From the NCBI RefSeq assembly GCF_000685275.1, contig NZ_ARYK01000012.1, positions 1 through 64,000 on the forward strand: a stretch of DNA of 64,000 nt, in the 5' to 3' direction. The notes under the pieces were generated by a model, which saw only the letters and a program-made list of their open reading frames with translations, searched no databases and was not told the origin of the DNA. The stretch is from Hyphomonas johnsonii MHS-2. GTDB lineage: Bacteria > Pseudomonadota > Alphaproteobacteria > Caulobacterales > Hyphomonadaceae. The position numbers and the translations under genes were made by a program. Below are positions 55,460 to 64,000 of this stretch, in pieces (the stretch's first letter is position 1; each line of letters starts with the position of its first letter).

Positions 55460-56199
55460 CTAGCCAGTTCGGCCTTGATGGCGGCGGTCAGCTTGTCGGT
55501 ATCGGCCCCTTCGATGTGCGTGTCGCCAACGAAGAAGCCCGGTGTGCCACCAACCTGCAGGTCGCGCCCAAGGGCTTTCATGTCTGCCAGTTGCTTCTGG
55601 ATATCCATCGACTTCATGTCGGCGCGCATTTTCTTCACGCTGATGCCGATCTCGCTGGCGATTTCGTCGATCTTCTTCTCGGTGAGGTCATCGTTCGACT
55701 TGAGACCCATCAAGGCGACATGCATTTCGCGATACTTGCCCTGCTTGCCGGCTGCAAGCGCCGCAAGGGATGCCGTTTCGCTGATCCCGCCGAAGATCGG
55801 CAATTCCTTGAATACGACCCGGACATTGCCGTCATAAGCCTTGGGCAGGCCCTGAACCATGTCGACCGAACGCTTGCAGAAGCCGCAGCGATAATCGAAG
55901 AATTCCACGACCGTCACCTTGGCGTCGTCCGGCCCGATGGAGGGGTCGCTGGCCAGGCGGAAAAGCCTGTCCTTGTGGTCCCCGATCGCTTCCTTCTGGG
56001 CGGCGGCAGTTTCGATGCGCTGCTTTTCGGTCAGGGTGACAATCGCTTCCTCGATGATTTCCGGATTGGCGAGAATATATTCCCGGACGATCTGCTCGAT
56101 CTCCGCGCGATCCGTCGTTGCCACCCGGGATTCCTGGGCACAGGCCGGGGTCAGGACAATTGCTGTCATTGCGCCTAAAGCGAGCAGGTTGCGTATCAT
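55456..56199 (-). CDS. DsbA-family thiol oxidoreductase
   Basis: Exported thioredoxin-fold protein. The 247-residue sequence has a signal peptide (1-21, with LTPAC, possibly a lipobox), a ~65-residue helical N-terminal extension, and the active site CGFC (Cys105-Cys108) in VVEFFDYRCGFCKRSV. The cis-Pro region is VGGTPGFFVGD. The arrangement (extension plus DsbA domain) resembles the DsbA/Com1-like proteins (BdbD-type) of alphaproteobacteria, which form or isomerise disulfides in the periplasm. The neighbours do not name a substrate. Confidence 0.92.
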   Translation of the reverse strand: MIRNLLALGAMTAIVLTPACAQESRVATTDRAEIEQIVREYILANPEIIEEAIVTLTEKQRIETAAAQKEAIGDHKDRLFRLASDPSIGPDDAKVTVVEFFDYRCGFCKRSVDMVQGLPKAYDGNVRVVFKELPIFGGISETASLAALAAGKQGKYREMHVALMGLKSNDDLTEKKIDEIASEIGISVKKMRADMKSMDIQKQLADMKALGRDLQVGGTPGFFVGDTHIEGADTDKLTAAIKAELAS

Positions 56200-56293
56200 G
56201 TGTCGGGCCTCTCAGGTGATCGTGGTCTCGCCACTCCTGTAGCCAGTATAGGGTCGGAGCGGCAAGCGTCTATCTGCGTTGACGCAAAGTTGA

Positions 56294-57727
56294 TCAGCGC
56301 CCGGGTGACGCAAAATTCCCGAACGGCATGTCCCGGTCATTCGTCTGCACCGAAAAACGGGGTGCGCGATTGTACCGGTCGTAGAATTGCCGATTGTCCG
56401 GATTGCTGGGGTCGGTGATCAACAGGATGTCGTCGGCCCGGCGATAGGTGATCGTGCCGCGGTCCAGTTGGTCGACAGCGCGGTGAGCGAACGCATTCGC
56501 CCGCACGATATCGCCGATGGCATAGGCCGATTCCGCTGTCGCAAGCTGTGCTTCGGCGCGGCGGTCCTGCTTTTCCAGGGTGATCGCAAGCTGGGCCCAG
56601 GCAAAGGCATTCTCCGGTTCGGCGATCAAGGCGTCACGCAGCGCGGTTTCTGCAGCCTCGACATCGCCAGGTTCGTCACGGGCGTTCAGCGAGCGGGCAT
56701 AGTTGATCAGCAGCAGGGGGGCGCCTGGCTTCAGTTCCAGTGATTTCCGGTGCGGCTCGACCGATTCGGCTGGCCGGCCGCTCTCGAACAGGATCTGGCC
56801 TTGCAGCTCGTAGAAATACGGATTGTCGGGTTCCCGGTCGATCAGGATGGCGATCTCTCTCAGGGCGACATCGATGTCGGATGCCTGCATCGCGGCGATC
56901 GAGCGGGCATAGTGCGCCGGGTCGCCATCGTCGCCGGGCGGGTACTCGTTGTTGACCTTGTTGGGCGTGTCGAGGAACCCGATCAGCTTGGCGCGCATCA
57001 TCTCGTACTGCATCTGCTCGCGGTCGGTCGGTGGTGCGTCCATCAGGCCGGACTGTTCGGCAAGCTGGCGCACAGCGCGGATACGATCAGACGCCAGCGG
57101 GTGCGACCGGAAATAGGGGTAGCGGCGGGCGTCGGAGAGCACTTCCTGATAGCGGAACTTGTCGAAGAACGAGACGATCCCGCCGGTCGATTCATGCAGT
57201 TCGGACAGGTATTGCACCGCTGCGGCATCCGCCATGGATTCCTCGGTGCGCGTGTGGACGAAGAAGTTGAGGGCAGCGAACTGCTGCGAGCTGCCGATCA
57301 GGGCTGCGCCGGCACCGCCTTCGCCCGCAGCAATGGCCAGGATGCCAAGGCCGATCGAGACGAGGGCCGGGCGCGATGCAATGCTGGCGGCACGCTGGCG
57401 GCTGACCGAGTGGCCGCAGGCGATGTGGCAGGTCTCGTGCGCGATCACGCCCTTGATCTGGGCCGGGGAATCGGCCGCGATGATCAGGCCGGTGTGGATA
57501 TGGATGTTCTGGCCGTTGGCGACAAAGGCATTCAGCGTCGGATCGTTGATGATGTAGAAGCCGACATCGGATGGATTAAGGCCCGCGACCGTGAGAATCG
57601 GGTCGGTCCATTCACGCAGGATTTCCTCGATTTCCGTATCGCGAATCAAGCTCTGCGCAGACGCGCTGAACGCAATTGTGACAGCAGCAGCCGCCATGGC
57701 AGCCAAGCGCAGAAATTTACTGGCCAT
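56294..57727 (-). CDS. M48 family zinc metalloprotease with TPR repeats (BepA-like)
   Basis: Periplasmic protease and chaperone for outer-membrane protein quality control, by analogy with BepA. The 477-residue protein has a signal peptide (1-25, ASAQ end), a catalytic zinc site HETCH (about residues 101-105, in VIAHETCHIACGHS), the third ligand Glu in the TRTEESMADA segment (about 165), and C-terminal TPR-like helices (~280-430, for example NPYFYELQGQILFESGRPAE). The start at the ATG at 57727 (MASKFLRLAAMAAAAV) is preferred, since an upstream in-frame start adds an unlikely N-terminus. Confidence 0.93.
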   Translation of the reverse strand: MASKFLRLAAMAAAAVTIAFSASAQSLIRDTEIEEILREWTDPILTVAGLNPSDVGFYIINDPTLNAFVANGQNIHIHTGLIIAADSPAQIKGVIAHETCHIACGHSVSRQRAASIASRPALVSIGLGILAIAAGEGGAGAALIGSSQQFAALNFFVHTRTEESMADAAAVQYLSELHESTGGIVSFFDKFRYQEVLSDARRYPYFRSHPLASDRIRAVRQLAEQSGLMDAPPTDREQMQYEMMRAKLIGFLDTPNKVNNEYPPGDDGDPAHYARSIAAMQASDIDVALREIAILIDREPDNPYFYELQGQILFESGRPAESVEPHRKSLELKPGAPLLLINYARSLNARDEPGDVEAAETALRDALIAEPENAFAWAQLAITLEKQDRRAEAQLATAESAYAIGDIVRANAFAHRAVDQLDRGTITYRRADDILLITDPSNPDNRQFYDRYNRAPRFSVQTNDRDMPFGNFASPGR

Positions 57728-57818
57728 AACAGGCCTCTCCCTTTTCGGACCGTTCGCATCCAAACTTAAGACCCCCGACAGCAATTGGCGAGGGGCCGGT
57801 CACAGCATGACGTATTTG

Positions 57819-58835
57819 TCAGGATGCACCTGACGCGAAGATGAACGCCAGTGCCGGATCGAACCGGATGCCGATCTCGGCTCCGGCGGCTGGCGCATCG
57901 AAGCGCGGGACGAGGGCAACCATGCGCATTGGCCCGGCATCGAGGACCAGGCGGGACATCGGGCCGGTCAGGCGACTGGACACAACGCGTGCCTTCACCG
58001 GCGCGGAAGCGTCAAGCAGGATGCCTTCGGGGCGCACGACGAGGGTGCTGCCGGCGGGTGGCGCAGGGGTCAGGAGGCCGGGGGGCATATCGGCCGCCGC
58101 CATGATGTTCACCGCCCCCAGCGCGGCGGCGATATCGGCCCCTTGCGGCTTCAGGTAGATGTCGCGGGCCGGGCCCTGCTGCAGGATGTGCCCGGATCTC
58201 ATGATCGCGATATGGTCGGCGCTGTCGAGCGCTTCCGCCGGGTCGTGCGTGACCAGGAGGGCGGGAATGCCGGCGTCGCGGATTGCGGCGAGCGCCTCCT
58301 CGCGCACGCTGCCACGCAGGGACGGATCGAGACCGGAAAACGGCTCGTCCATCAGGATGGCGGCGGGCTTGGGGGCCAGGGCGCGGGCAATGGCGACGCG
58401 CTGTTGCTCGCCGCCGGACAGTTCATGCGGATAAGCGCCGCTGCGGGCACCAAGGCCGAGCCGCGACAGCCATTGCGTGCCGATGGCGCGCGCTTCTTCG
58501 CGGGGCATGTCGGCCAGGCCAAAGCCGATATTCTGCAGCGCCGTCAGGTGCGGGAACAGGGCGAAGTCCTGGAAGATCAGGCCGATATGGCGCTTCTCGG
58601 GGGCCAGTGTGTGGCCGGGCGAAGAGAGCACCCTGTCGCCGAGGCGTATCTCGCCACTGTCGACAGGCTCGAGGCCAGCCATCAGGCGCAGGAGGGTGGA
58701 CTTGCCGGCGCCAGAGCCGCCCAGGAGGGCCGTGATGACGCCGGGTGGCAGGTCCAGCGACACGCCGGAGACGACGGCGGTGCCGTCATAGACGCGGCTG
58801 ACATTGTGCGCTGAGAGGCTGGCCTTGTCGTTCAT
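57819..58835 (-). CDS. fbpC: Iron-type ABC importer, ATP-binding protein
   Basis: ATPase of the three-gene FbpABC-like importer. The 338-residue protein has Walker A GGSGAGKSTLL (about residue 36), signature LSGGEQQRVAIARAL, Walker B AILMDEPFSGLD, and the switch His in LLVTHDPAEA. A C-terminal TOBE-like regulatory region (LVVRPEGILLDAS, ~255-338) is present, as in Fbp/Pot-type ATPases. Four bases overlap with the permease gene upstream. The proximity to a periplasmic iron-binding-type protein and a Fur-box-like site favours ferric iron as the substrate; other oxyanions or thiamine cannot be excluded. Confidence 0.9.
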   Translation of the reverse strand: MNDKASLSAHNVSRVYDGTAVVSGVSLDLPPGVITALLGGSGAGKSTLLRLMAGLEPVDSGEIRLGDRVLSSPGHTLAPEKRHIGLIFQDFALFPHLTALQNIGFGLADMPREEARAIGTQWLSRLGLGARSGAYPHELSGGEQQRVAIARALAPKPAAILMDEPFSGLDPSLRGSVREEALAAIRDAGIPALLVTHDPAEALDSADHIAIMRSGHILQQGPARDIYLKPQGADIAAALGAVNIMAAADMPPGLLTPAPPAGSTLVVRPEGILLDASAPVKARVVSSRLTGPMSRLVLDAGPMRMVALVPRFDAPAAGAEIGIRFDPALAFIFASGAS

Positions 58836-60445
58836 GCGGCACCGCCGGGGCGGGCGCGGGAGAGGCGCCAGGACAGGAAGATGACCGGGACGAGGCCGGC
58901 AAGGGTGATCAGCAGGGCTGGCAGGGCCGCCGCAGCGAGGCGCTCATCGACGGCATAGGCGTGGGCGCGGACTGCCAGCGTATCCCAGTTGAAGGGCCGC
59001 AGCATGAGGGTGGCGGGAAGCTCCTTCAGAGCCTCCACAAACAGGATGAGAGCCCCGGCGGTGGCGCCGGACAGGGCGATGGGCAGGTCGACTTCACGGG
59101 CGCGGCGATAGGGTGAGGCCCCGAGGCTGCTGGCGGCCTGGCCGAGCGATGCGGGGGCACGGGCAAGGGCGGCGACCATCGGTTCAGCCCCGGCGGCGGT
59201 GAACCGGCTGGCATAGACCCAGGCGAGGGCGATCAGGGCGGAGGCGCCGGTGAGGGTGAAGGGCAGCAGGCCCAGCACCACGAGGGCGCCCATGGCAAGC
59301 ACGGCGCCGGGGATGGCGTAACCTGACGAGGCGGCGAGGCGGGCGAACTGGACCAGTGGGCCGGAGGCACGCAGCGACAGGGCGACAATGAGAGCGAGCA
59401 CAAAGGCCAGCGCGGCGCCGGCGCCGGCCAGGACAAGGGTGTTCCTCAGCGCGTCCCAGATCGGTGCGATGGTCTCGCGGGCCTCCAGGCTGCGCCAGAG
59501 GAGACGCCCGACAGGCAGGCCGAAGGCGGCAAGGAAGAGCGTGGCGCAGAGGGCGGTTGCGGCGAGGGCGAGGGGGGGCGCGAGGGGTGCGCGGGCAACC
59601 TGGCGCCAGCGCCGTGAACTCTGCTGGCTGCCACGCCGGCCCCGGCTCCAGCGTTCGAACAGGATGAGGGCGAGGACGACGCCGAGAAGGATGAGGGCAA
59701 GGCGGGCGGCGGTGGCCGGCTCGCCGAAACTGGTCCAGGCGCGCACGATGCCGAAGGTCAGTGTCGGGACGCCGAGGTATTCGGCAGCGCCATAGTCGGC
59801 GGCCGCTTCCATCAGGGCGAGGGCGAGGCCTGCGGCGATGGCGGGCCGGGCGGCAGGCAGGGCGACCTGCCAGAAACTGCGGGCGGCACTGGCGCCAAGG
59901 CTGCGGGCTGCTTCGAGCGAGCAGACGGACTGGGAGATGAACGCGGCGCGGGCGGTGAGGTAGACGTAGGGGTAGAGGGTGAGGGCGAGGATGAAGGCGA
60001 GGCCGGGCAGGGAGTGCACGTCCGGGAACCAGTAGTCGCGGGCCGCCAGGCCGGTTGCGTTCCGCAGGGCCGACTGGATGGGGCCACCAACGCCGAGCAG
60101 GTCGCCATAGGCATAGGCCAGGACATAGCCTGGTGCAGCCAGTGGCAGGATCAGCAGCCACTCGAACACTGCGCGTCCGGGGAAACGGTACATGGTGACC
60201 AGCCAGGCCGTGGGCACGGCGAAGGCGAGCATCAGGAGGCCGGCCAGGGCGAGCGTGCCGAGGGAGCCGGCGACGTAGCCGGCGAGCAGGGTGTCGCGGA
60301 TATGGATCCAGACGTCGCCGCCGCCGAAGATGGCCCCGGCGATGAGCGTGGAGACCACCGGCACTGCAATGACAAGGCCCGCCACGAAGGCGGGCCCGTC
60401 ACTGGCCTTGAAAGTGAGGCCGCGAAGGGAAGGTAGGCCGGCCAA
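58832..60445 (-). CDS. fbpB: Iron-type ABC importer, permease
   Basis: Inner-membrane permease of 537 residues, with two repeated transport domains and about twelve hydrophobic segments, as in FbpB/SfuB. The EAA-like loops are LEAARSLGASAARSFWQVALP (about residue 185) and LGQAASSLGASPYRRAREVDLP (about 440). The only start near the end of fbpA is a TTG at 60445; there is no nearby ATG, so the exact N-terminus is uncertain. The stop overlaps the fbpC start by four bases. The gene follows fbpA after six bases. Confidence 0.9.
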   Translation of the reverse strand: MAGLPSLRGLTFKASDGPAFVAGLVIAVPVVSTLIAGAIFGGGDVWIHIRDTLLAGYVAGSLGTLALAGLLMLAFAVPTAWLVTMYRFPGRAVFEWLLILPLAAPGYVLAYAYGDLLGVGGPIQSALRNATGLAARDYWFPDVHSLPGLAFILALTLYPYVYLTARAAFISQSVCSLEAARSLGASAARSFWQVALPAARPAIAAGLALALMEAAADYGAAEYLGVPTLTFGIVRAWTSFGEPATAARLALILLGVVLALILFERWSRGRRGSQQSSRRWRQVARAPLAPPLALAATALCATLFLAAFGLPVGRLLWRSLEARETIAPIWDALRNTLVLAGAGAALAFVLALIVALSLRASGPLVQFARLAASSGYAIPGAVLAMGALVVLGLLPFTLTGASALIALAWVYASRFTAAGAEPMVAALARAPASLGQAASSLGASPYRRAREVDLPIALSGATAGALILFVEALKELPATLMLRPFNWDTLAVRAHAYAVDERLAAAALPALLITLAGLVPVIFLSWRLSRARPGGAA

Positions 60446-60451
60446 GCGTGA

Positions 60452-61513
60452 TCAGTTCCAGCCGGCCCGGTCGTAGATTTCCTGCGCGTCGGCCTGGTTC
60501 ACGCCAAGCTGGTCGAGCGGGAAATCGCTCTGCTTGAAGTCCGGCAGCGCGTCGAGGCCGTCTGGCAGGGGCACACCTGCGAGCATCGGGAATTCCTTCG
60601 TCTCGCTGGTCAGCAATTTCTGGCCTTCCGGCGTGGCGAGCCATTCGATGAAGCGGATGGCATTGTCCCGGTTCGGGGCGTGGGCTGCAACGGCCGCCGC
60701 GGTGACGTTCACATGCGTACCGACGGTGTCCTGCTCGGGAAAGGAGAGTTTCGTCTTCGCCGTCTTGGCCCGGTCGGAATCCGTGCCTGTGGCCATGCGG
60801 ACCCAGTAATAGTGATTGATCAGGGCTGCCGAGCACTCGCCTGCAGCGATGGATTCGATCTGGGTCGTGTCGCCGCCCTGGGGCTGGCGGGCAAAATTCG
60901 CAACCACGCTGCGGGCCCAGGCCGTGGCCTTTTCGCTGCCCCAGCGGCCGATGAATTCGCCCATCAGCGACAGGTTGTAGATATTCGAGGACGACCGCAT
61001 GCAGATTTCACCCTGCAGGTTGCCGTTGGCGAGGTCTTCGTACTTGTCAACCTCGTCGGGCTGGAGACGAGACGGATCGTACACGATCACGCGGGCCCGT
61101 TTGGCGAGGCCGAACCAGTTGCCGTCGGGATCGCGAAAGTGCGGTGGAATCACCGATTCCAGCAGGTCAGACTGGATGCCTTGCGTAAATCCGGCGGCCT
61201 GGAACCGGTAGAGCGTTCCGGCGTCCGACGCGATAATCACGTCTGCCGGGCTGGCGTCACCTTCGGCTTTCATGGTTTCGATCAGTTCAGGCGCACCGGA
61301 CTCGCGAAAGCGGACCCGGATGCCGGTATCCTTCTCGAACGTATCGTACATGACCTTGTCGGAATCATAGTGGCGGGCGGAATACACGTTCAGCACGCCC
61401 GCCTGCGCAGGGGCAGGCGTGGCCGCCGCCTCAGCCGCGGATTCCGGCGCCGCAGGCTTTCCGCATGCGGCGGCGAACACCATGAGGGTTGCGATAAGTG
61501 CTGGAAATTTCAT
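60452..61513 (-). CDS. fbpA: Iron-type ABC importer, substrate-binding lipoprotein
   Basis: Periplasmic extracellular solute-binding protein for ferric iron, the FutA/FbpA class. The 353-residue protein has a lipoprotein signal with FAAAC (Cys17). The family features are LNVYSARHYDSDKVMYDTFEKDTGI, IIASDAGTLYRFQAAGF, VIVYDPSRL, the ligand-binding Tyr pair in NHYYWVRMAT (about residues 230-233) and FIEWLATPEGQKLL. The ATG at 61513 gives a full lipoprotein signal; the open frame continues far upstream but has no matching family sequence there. First gene of fbpA-fbpB-fbpC. A Fur-box-like element lies 46 bases upstream. Confidence 0.93.
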   Translation of the reverse strand: MKFPALIATLMVFAAACGKPAAPESAAEAAATPAPAQAGVLNVYSARHYDSDKVMYDTFEKDTGIRVRFRESGAPELIETMKAEGDASPADVIIASDAGTLYRFQAAGFTQGIQSDLLESVIPPHFRDPDGNWFGLAKRARVIVYDPSRLQPDEVDKYEDLANGNLQGEICMRSSSNIYNLSLMGEFIGRWGSEKATAWARSVVANFARQPQGGDTTQIESIAAGECSAALINHYYWVRMATGTDSDRAKTAKTKLSFPEQDTVGTHVNVTAAAVAAHAPNRDNAIRFIEWLATPEGQKLLTSETKEFPMLAGVPLPDGLDALPDFKQSDFPLDQLGVNQADAQEIYDRAGWN

Positions 61514-61558
61514 CGGTACGTGCCGTCCTTCGCGTGGCCTGACGGCTACAAAACATAG

Positions 61559-61578
61559 TTGAGAATGAATCGCAATAA
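61559..61578 (-). promoter_or_regulatory. Fur-box-like element upstream of fbpABC
   Basis: TTGAGAATGAATCGCAATAA matches the pattern of the classical iron-responsive Fur operator (GATAATGATAATCATTATC, read as TGAGAAT-GA-ATCGCAA) in one of its hexamer-repeat forms. It lies 46 bases upstream of the fbpA ATG, near a plausible promoter, and would mediate iron repression. It sits inside the region between the divergent fbpA and the + strand gene at 61721. Confidence 0.65.
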
Positions 61579-61720
61579 ACGATCTGAGCGACATTTTGCC
61601 CAAATCTTGCACAGCCTGGCCCTGATCGACGCATTTTATGGTAAGTTCCTTCCAACTGGCGCGGTTTGGCGCCTGGATAAGAACATGCTCCGGGTCAGAA
61701 CAACATGGGGTGGGGAAAAG

Positions 61721-61978
61721 ATGAACGATGTGGTGGTGGACCTGCGTTTGGGTTCGGTGGAAGAAAACACGCTGCTGACAACCGCAGTCGACGATTTTGT
61801 CGGAATGTTGAGTTCCGGGCATGAGGACACCGAAGGGGATGCGCCCGACATGATGGTGCACACGGCCTACGAGGCCGACGGGCACGTCAGCAAGCGGCTG
61901 ATCTTTCAGGACCGGACATGGGCTGAGGCCTTTCTCGACTTCTGGGAAACACAGAAAACGCAATCCAGCGTCGCCTGA
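61721..61978 (+). CDS. Hypothetical protein
   Basis: An 85-residue protein without a recognised family (MNDVVVDLRLGSVEENTLL, then DDFVGMLSSGHEDTEGDA, ending WETQKTQSSVA). It is acidic and lacks signal or membrane segments. The ATG at 61721 is preceded by GGGGAAAAG. The frame stays open upstream to 61559 with an ATG at 61685, so a somewhat longer form (97 residues) is possible; the part nearest 61559 overlaps the Fur-box-like element and is unlikely to be coding. Its stop is 39 bases before the thiO-like gene, suggesting co-transcription. Confidence 0.55.
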   Translation: MNDVVVDLRLGSVEENTLLTTAVDDFVGMLSSGHEDTEGDAPDMMVHTAYEADGHVSKRLIFQDRTWAEAFLDFWETQKTQSSVA

Positions 61979-62017
61979 GCGTTTTAATCTCGCGGCAATG
62001 GGCCTAGACAGGCCTGA

Positions 62018-63166
62018 ATGACCCCGAGCCTTTCCTCCCCGCATATCGCCATTATTGGCGCTGGTATCATTGGCCTGTCGTGCGCGTGGGAACTCGCGAA
62101 GCGGGGCGCGCAGGTGACAATCTACGACAAGAACGAACCGGGGCGCGGGGCCAGCTGGGCCGCGGCGGGCATGCTTGCGCCGGCCTATGAGGCAGCCGCA
62201 GAAGAGGGCGCACATCCGCGCCTGTTCGACCTGTGCATGGAGAGCGCTGCGCTGTGGCCGGGTTTTGCCGACGCCATCGGGCGGGCATCCGGCCGGAACC
62301 TCGGCTTCTCTGCCGGGCCATCCCTCGCGCTGGCATTTGACGCGTCGGAGGCCGCCGGTCTCCAAAACCTCAGAGATGCGCTGGAGCGCCACAATGTCGA
62401 AAGCGACATGTTGGGCGCTGACGCCATCCGCCAGATCGAACCCGCCGTTTCCCCCGACGTGGAGGCGGCACTGAACCTGCCGACGGACGGCCAGATCGAC
62501 AACCGGGCGATTGTCACGGCCCTGATTGCGGCGCTGTCGGATCACGCGTCTGTTCGCTTCGTGGTGGGCCAGGCGCCACTCGAAGACCGTGGCGGGCGAC
62601 TGCATCTGCCAGGCCATGACATCATTTTGGCGGCAGCAGGCTGGAGCACGGCCAGCATCAAGGTCGAACAGAATGGCCAGCTTTACAGCCTCGTGAACTG
62701 GGACACCGCGCTCGACGAAATCGATTGCTATGGCGGCCAGATGCTTTCGGTTGCGCGCGGGCCGGGCCTGCCGTCCATGACCGTGCGGTGCGGCGGCATC
62801 TATATCGCGCCGAAGCCGGACCGCATCATCATCGGGGCGACGATGGAGCAGGGCGTTGCAACCGATCATGCCGATGCCGACACGATCGCCGGCTTGCGCG
62901 CAGATGCAGCGCGCCTGTGTCCGGCGATTGCCGGTGCCACCCAACTGGAGACCTGGGCCGGTGTGCGCCCGGGCACAGCAGACCATGCGCCCCTGATTGG
63001 CAGGACGCAGGCGAAGGACCTGTTTGTCGCCTCCGGCCACTATCGCAATGGCATCCTGCTGGCGCCAGTGACGGCGCAGATCATGGCGGACATGGTGCTT
63101 GAGGGAAAAACAAGCGCGCTGGCGGCGGCGTTCAGCCCGGCGCGGTTTGCGGCTGCGACGGCCTGA
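62018..63166 (+). CDS. thiO: FAD-dependent glycine oxidase (ThiO-like)
   Basis: FAD-dependent amine oxidase which, in the ThiO family, converts glycine to dehydroglycine for thiazole synthesis in thiamine biosynthesis. The 382-residue protein begins with the dinucleotide-binding IAIIGAGIIGLSCAWELAKRG (residues ~10-30), then EPGRGASWAAAGMLAPAYEA, RCGGIYIAPKPDRIIIGATM and, near the C-terminus, WAGVRPGTADHAPLIG with HYRNGILLAPVTAQ. These fit ThiO and D-amino-acid oxidases in general. The other thiazole genes (thiS, thiG) are not in the window, so the thiamine role is inferred by family and a broader amine-oxidase role remains possible. Confidence 0.82.
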   Translation: MTPSLSSPHIAIIGAGIIGLSCAWELAKRGAQVTIYDKNEPGRGASWAAAGMLAPAYEAAAEEGAHPRLFDLCMESAALWPGFADAIGRASGRNLGFSAGPSLALAFDASEAAGLQNLRDALERHNVESDMLGADAIRQIEPAVSPDVEAALNLPTDGQIDNRAIVTALIAALSDHASVRFVVGQAPLEDRGGRLHLPGHDIILAAAGWSTASIKVEQNGQLYSLVNWDTALDEIDCYGGQMLSVARGPGLPSMTVRCGGIYIAPKPDRIIIGATMEQGVATDHADADTIAGLRADAARLCPAIAGATQLETWAGVRPGTADHAPLIGRTQAKDLFVASGHYRNGILLAPVTAQIMADMVLEGKTSALAAAFSPARFAAATA

Positions 63167-63231
63167 CGCCGGGGCCATGCTGGACGGGCGTGCGCCTCCG
63201 GCCTAAGTCTCGTGCCAACCAGGAGGAACGC

Positions 63232-64000
63232 ATGCACCAGATCGCGCCAATGAGTGAAGACCAGATGGCCATCAAGGACGCGGTCGAGAAGACAATCGCG
63301 CCGTTCGATGATGAATACTGGCTGAAGACAGACGACACTGGCGACTGGCCGGAAGCGTTCTGTGACGCGATGGCCAAGGGCGGCTGGCTGGGCATTGCCT
63401 TCCCGGAAGAATATGGCGGCGCGGGGCTCGGCCTGACTGAAGCGGCGCTGATGATGCAGACGGTGACGCGCTCGGGCGCGGGCTTTTCCGGCGCGTCGGC
63501 GATCCACCTGAATATTTTCGGGCCCAAACCGCTGGAGAAATTCGGCACCGAAGAACAGAAGCAGGAGAACCTGCCGAAGATCATCTCGGGCCAGGAGAAG
63601 ATGTGCTTTGCCGTGACGGAGCCGAATTCGGGACTCGACACGGCGTCGCTGGAGACCAAGGCCGAGCGGACCAATAATGGCTATGTCATCAACGGGCGGA
63701 AGATCTGGACGACTGGCGCGCAGCGGGCTGACAAGATCCTGATCATCGCGCGCACCACGCCGAAGGACCAGTGCGCCAAGCCGCACCTTGGCCTGTCGCT
63801 GTTCTATACCGATCTCGACCGGGGCAAGATCGAGGCGAACCCGATCCCGAAAATGGGCCGCAAGGCGGTGGAGTGCAACACGCTGTTCATTGACGGTCTG
63901 GACGTGCCGAAAGAGCACCTGATCGGCGAGGAAGGCGCGGGCTTCAAATACCTGCTGCAGGGCCTGAACCCGGAGCGCGTGCTGTTTGCGGCGGAAAGCG
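63232..64000 (+). CDS. Acyl-CoA dehydrogenase, 3' truncated by the window
   Basis: FAD-linked acyl-CoA dehydrogenase. The ATG at 63232 has AGGAGGAAC upstream (MHQIAPMSEDQMAIKD). The sequence runs to the window edge, at least 256 residues. Family signatures seen are FPEEYGGAGLGLTEAALMM, the FAD-binding MCFAVTEPNSGLDTASLETK, INGRKIWTTGAQRADKILII, and FIDGLDVPKEHLIGEEGAGF near residue 230. The catalytic Glu would lie beyond the window. The chain-length preference cannot be told. It begins 65 bases after the ThiO-like gene on the same strand. Confidence 0.93.
   Translation, partial: MHQIAPMSEDQMAIKDAVEKTIAPFDDEYWLKTDDTGDWPEAFCDAMAKGGWLGIAFPEEYGGAGLGLTEAALMMQTVTRSGAGFSGASAIHLNIFGPKPLEKFGTEEQKQENLPKIISGQEKMCFAVTEPNSGLDTASLETKAERTNNGYVINGRKIWTTGAQRADKILIIARTTPKDQCAKPHLGLSLFYTDLDRGKIEANPIPKMGRKAVECNTLFIDGLDVPKEHLIGEEGAGFKYLLQGLNPERVLFAAES

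Noticed and set aside
61514..63178. A long minus-strand upstream extension of the fbpA reading frame
   Set aside because: The extension overlaps the ThiO-like gene and has no lipoprotein signal or family features. The ATG at 61513 gives a complete lipoprotein precursor.

Overview
The window is a contiguous stretch of a GC-rich alphaproteobacterial chromosome. The gene set points to a Hyphomonadaceae/Caulobacterales-like, probably marine organism: KDO synthesis genes, a phasin, an alphaproteobacterial-type clpS-clpA pair, RcnB-like and DUF2793 proteins, and a large sulfated-glycan locus. This placement is an inference from gene content, because the window holds no rRNA gene. Coding density is high, no non-coding gap exceeds about 265 bases, and I see no insertion sequence, prophage or CRISPR array.

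Layout. 1-2.7 kb: the 3' part of a secreted subtilase and a small exported protein. 2.7-6.2 kb (minus strand): the activated-methyl-cycle operon ahcY-purU-metK. 6.3-39.7 kb: a surface-polysaccharide locus. It contains a sugar aminotransferase, at least six glycosyltransferase genes (three of them multi-domain), sulfotransferases, methyltransferases, a polysaccharide pyruvyltransferase, an ABC-2 exporter and the complete dTDP-L-rhamnose pathway (rfbC at 8.9 kb; rfbB-rfbD-rfbA at 35.8-38.6 kb). 39.8-43 kb: phenylalanine hydroxylase, a UDP-xylose synthase-like enzyme, a CAU-anticodon tRNA and galE. 43-54 kb: housekeeping genes including kdsD, a D,D-carboxypeptidase, a phasin, clpS-clpA, an esterase/beta-lactamase-like protein, a pseudouridine synthase and kdsA. 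54-64 kb: an RcnB-like protein, arfB, a DsbA-like protein, an M48 metalloprotease, an iron-type ABC importer (fbpABC) behind a Fur-box-like site, a ThiO-like oxidase and the start of an acyl-CoA dehydrogenase.

How the glycan genes fit together. RfbABCD and GalE make dTDP-rhamnose and UDP-galactose, and the UXS-like protein probably makes UDP-xylose. The glycosyltransferases assemble the chain, and sulfotransferases, methyltransferases and the pyruvyltransferase decorate it. The Wzm/Wzt-like pair exports it. Three separate sulfotransferase domains argue for a sulfated glycan. The core of the locus is a minus-strand gene run from 32.9 to 18.5 kb. It includes a 2775-residue protein that joins a sulfotransferase, a long coiled coil, tandem about 34-residue repeats, GT2 and GT4 domains, a duplicated unknown module and an alginate-lyase-like C-terminus.

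Points of special interest: the giant fusion protein; a probable single-base frameshift splitting an RgpF-type glycosyltransferase at about 30.98 kb; an isolated 26-codon gene at 54.0-54.1 kb with a perfect Shine-Dalgarno sequence and its own terminator; and a Fur-box-like element at 61.56 kb.
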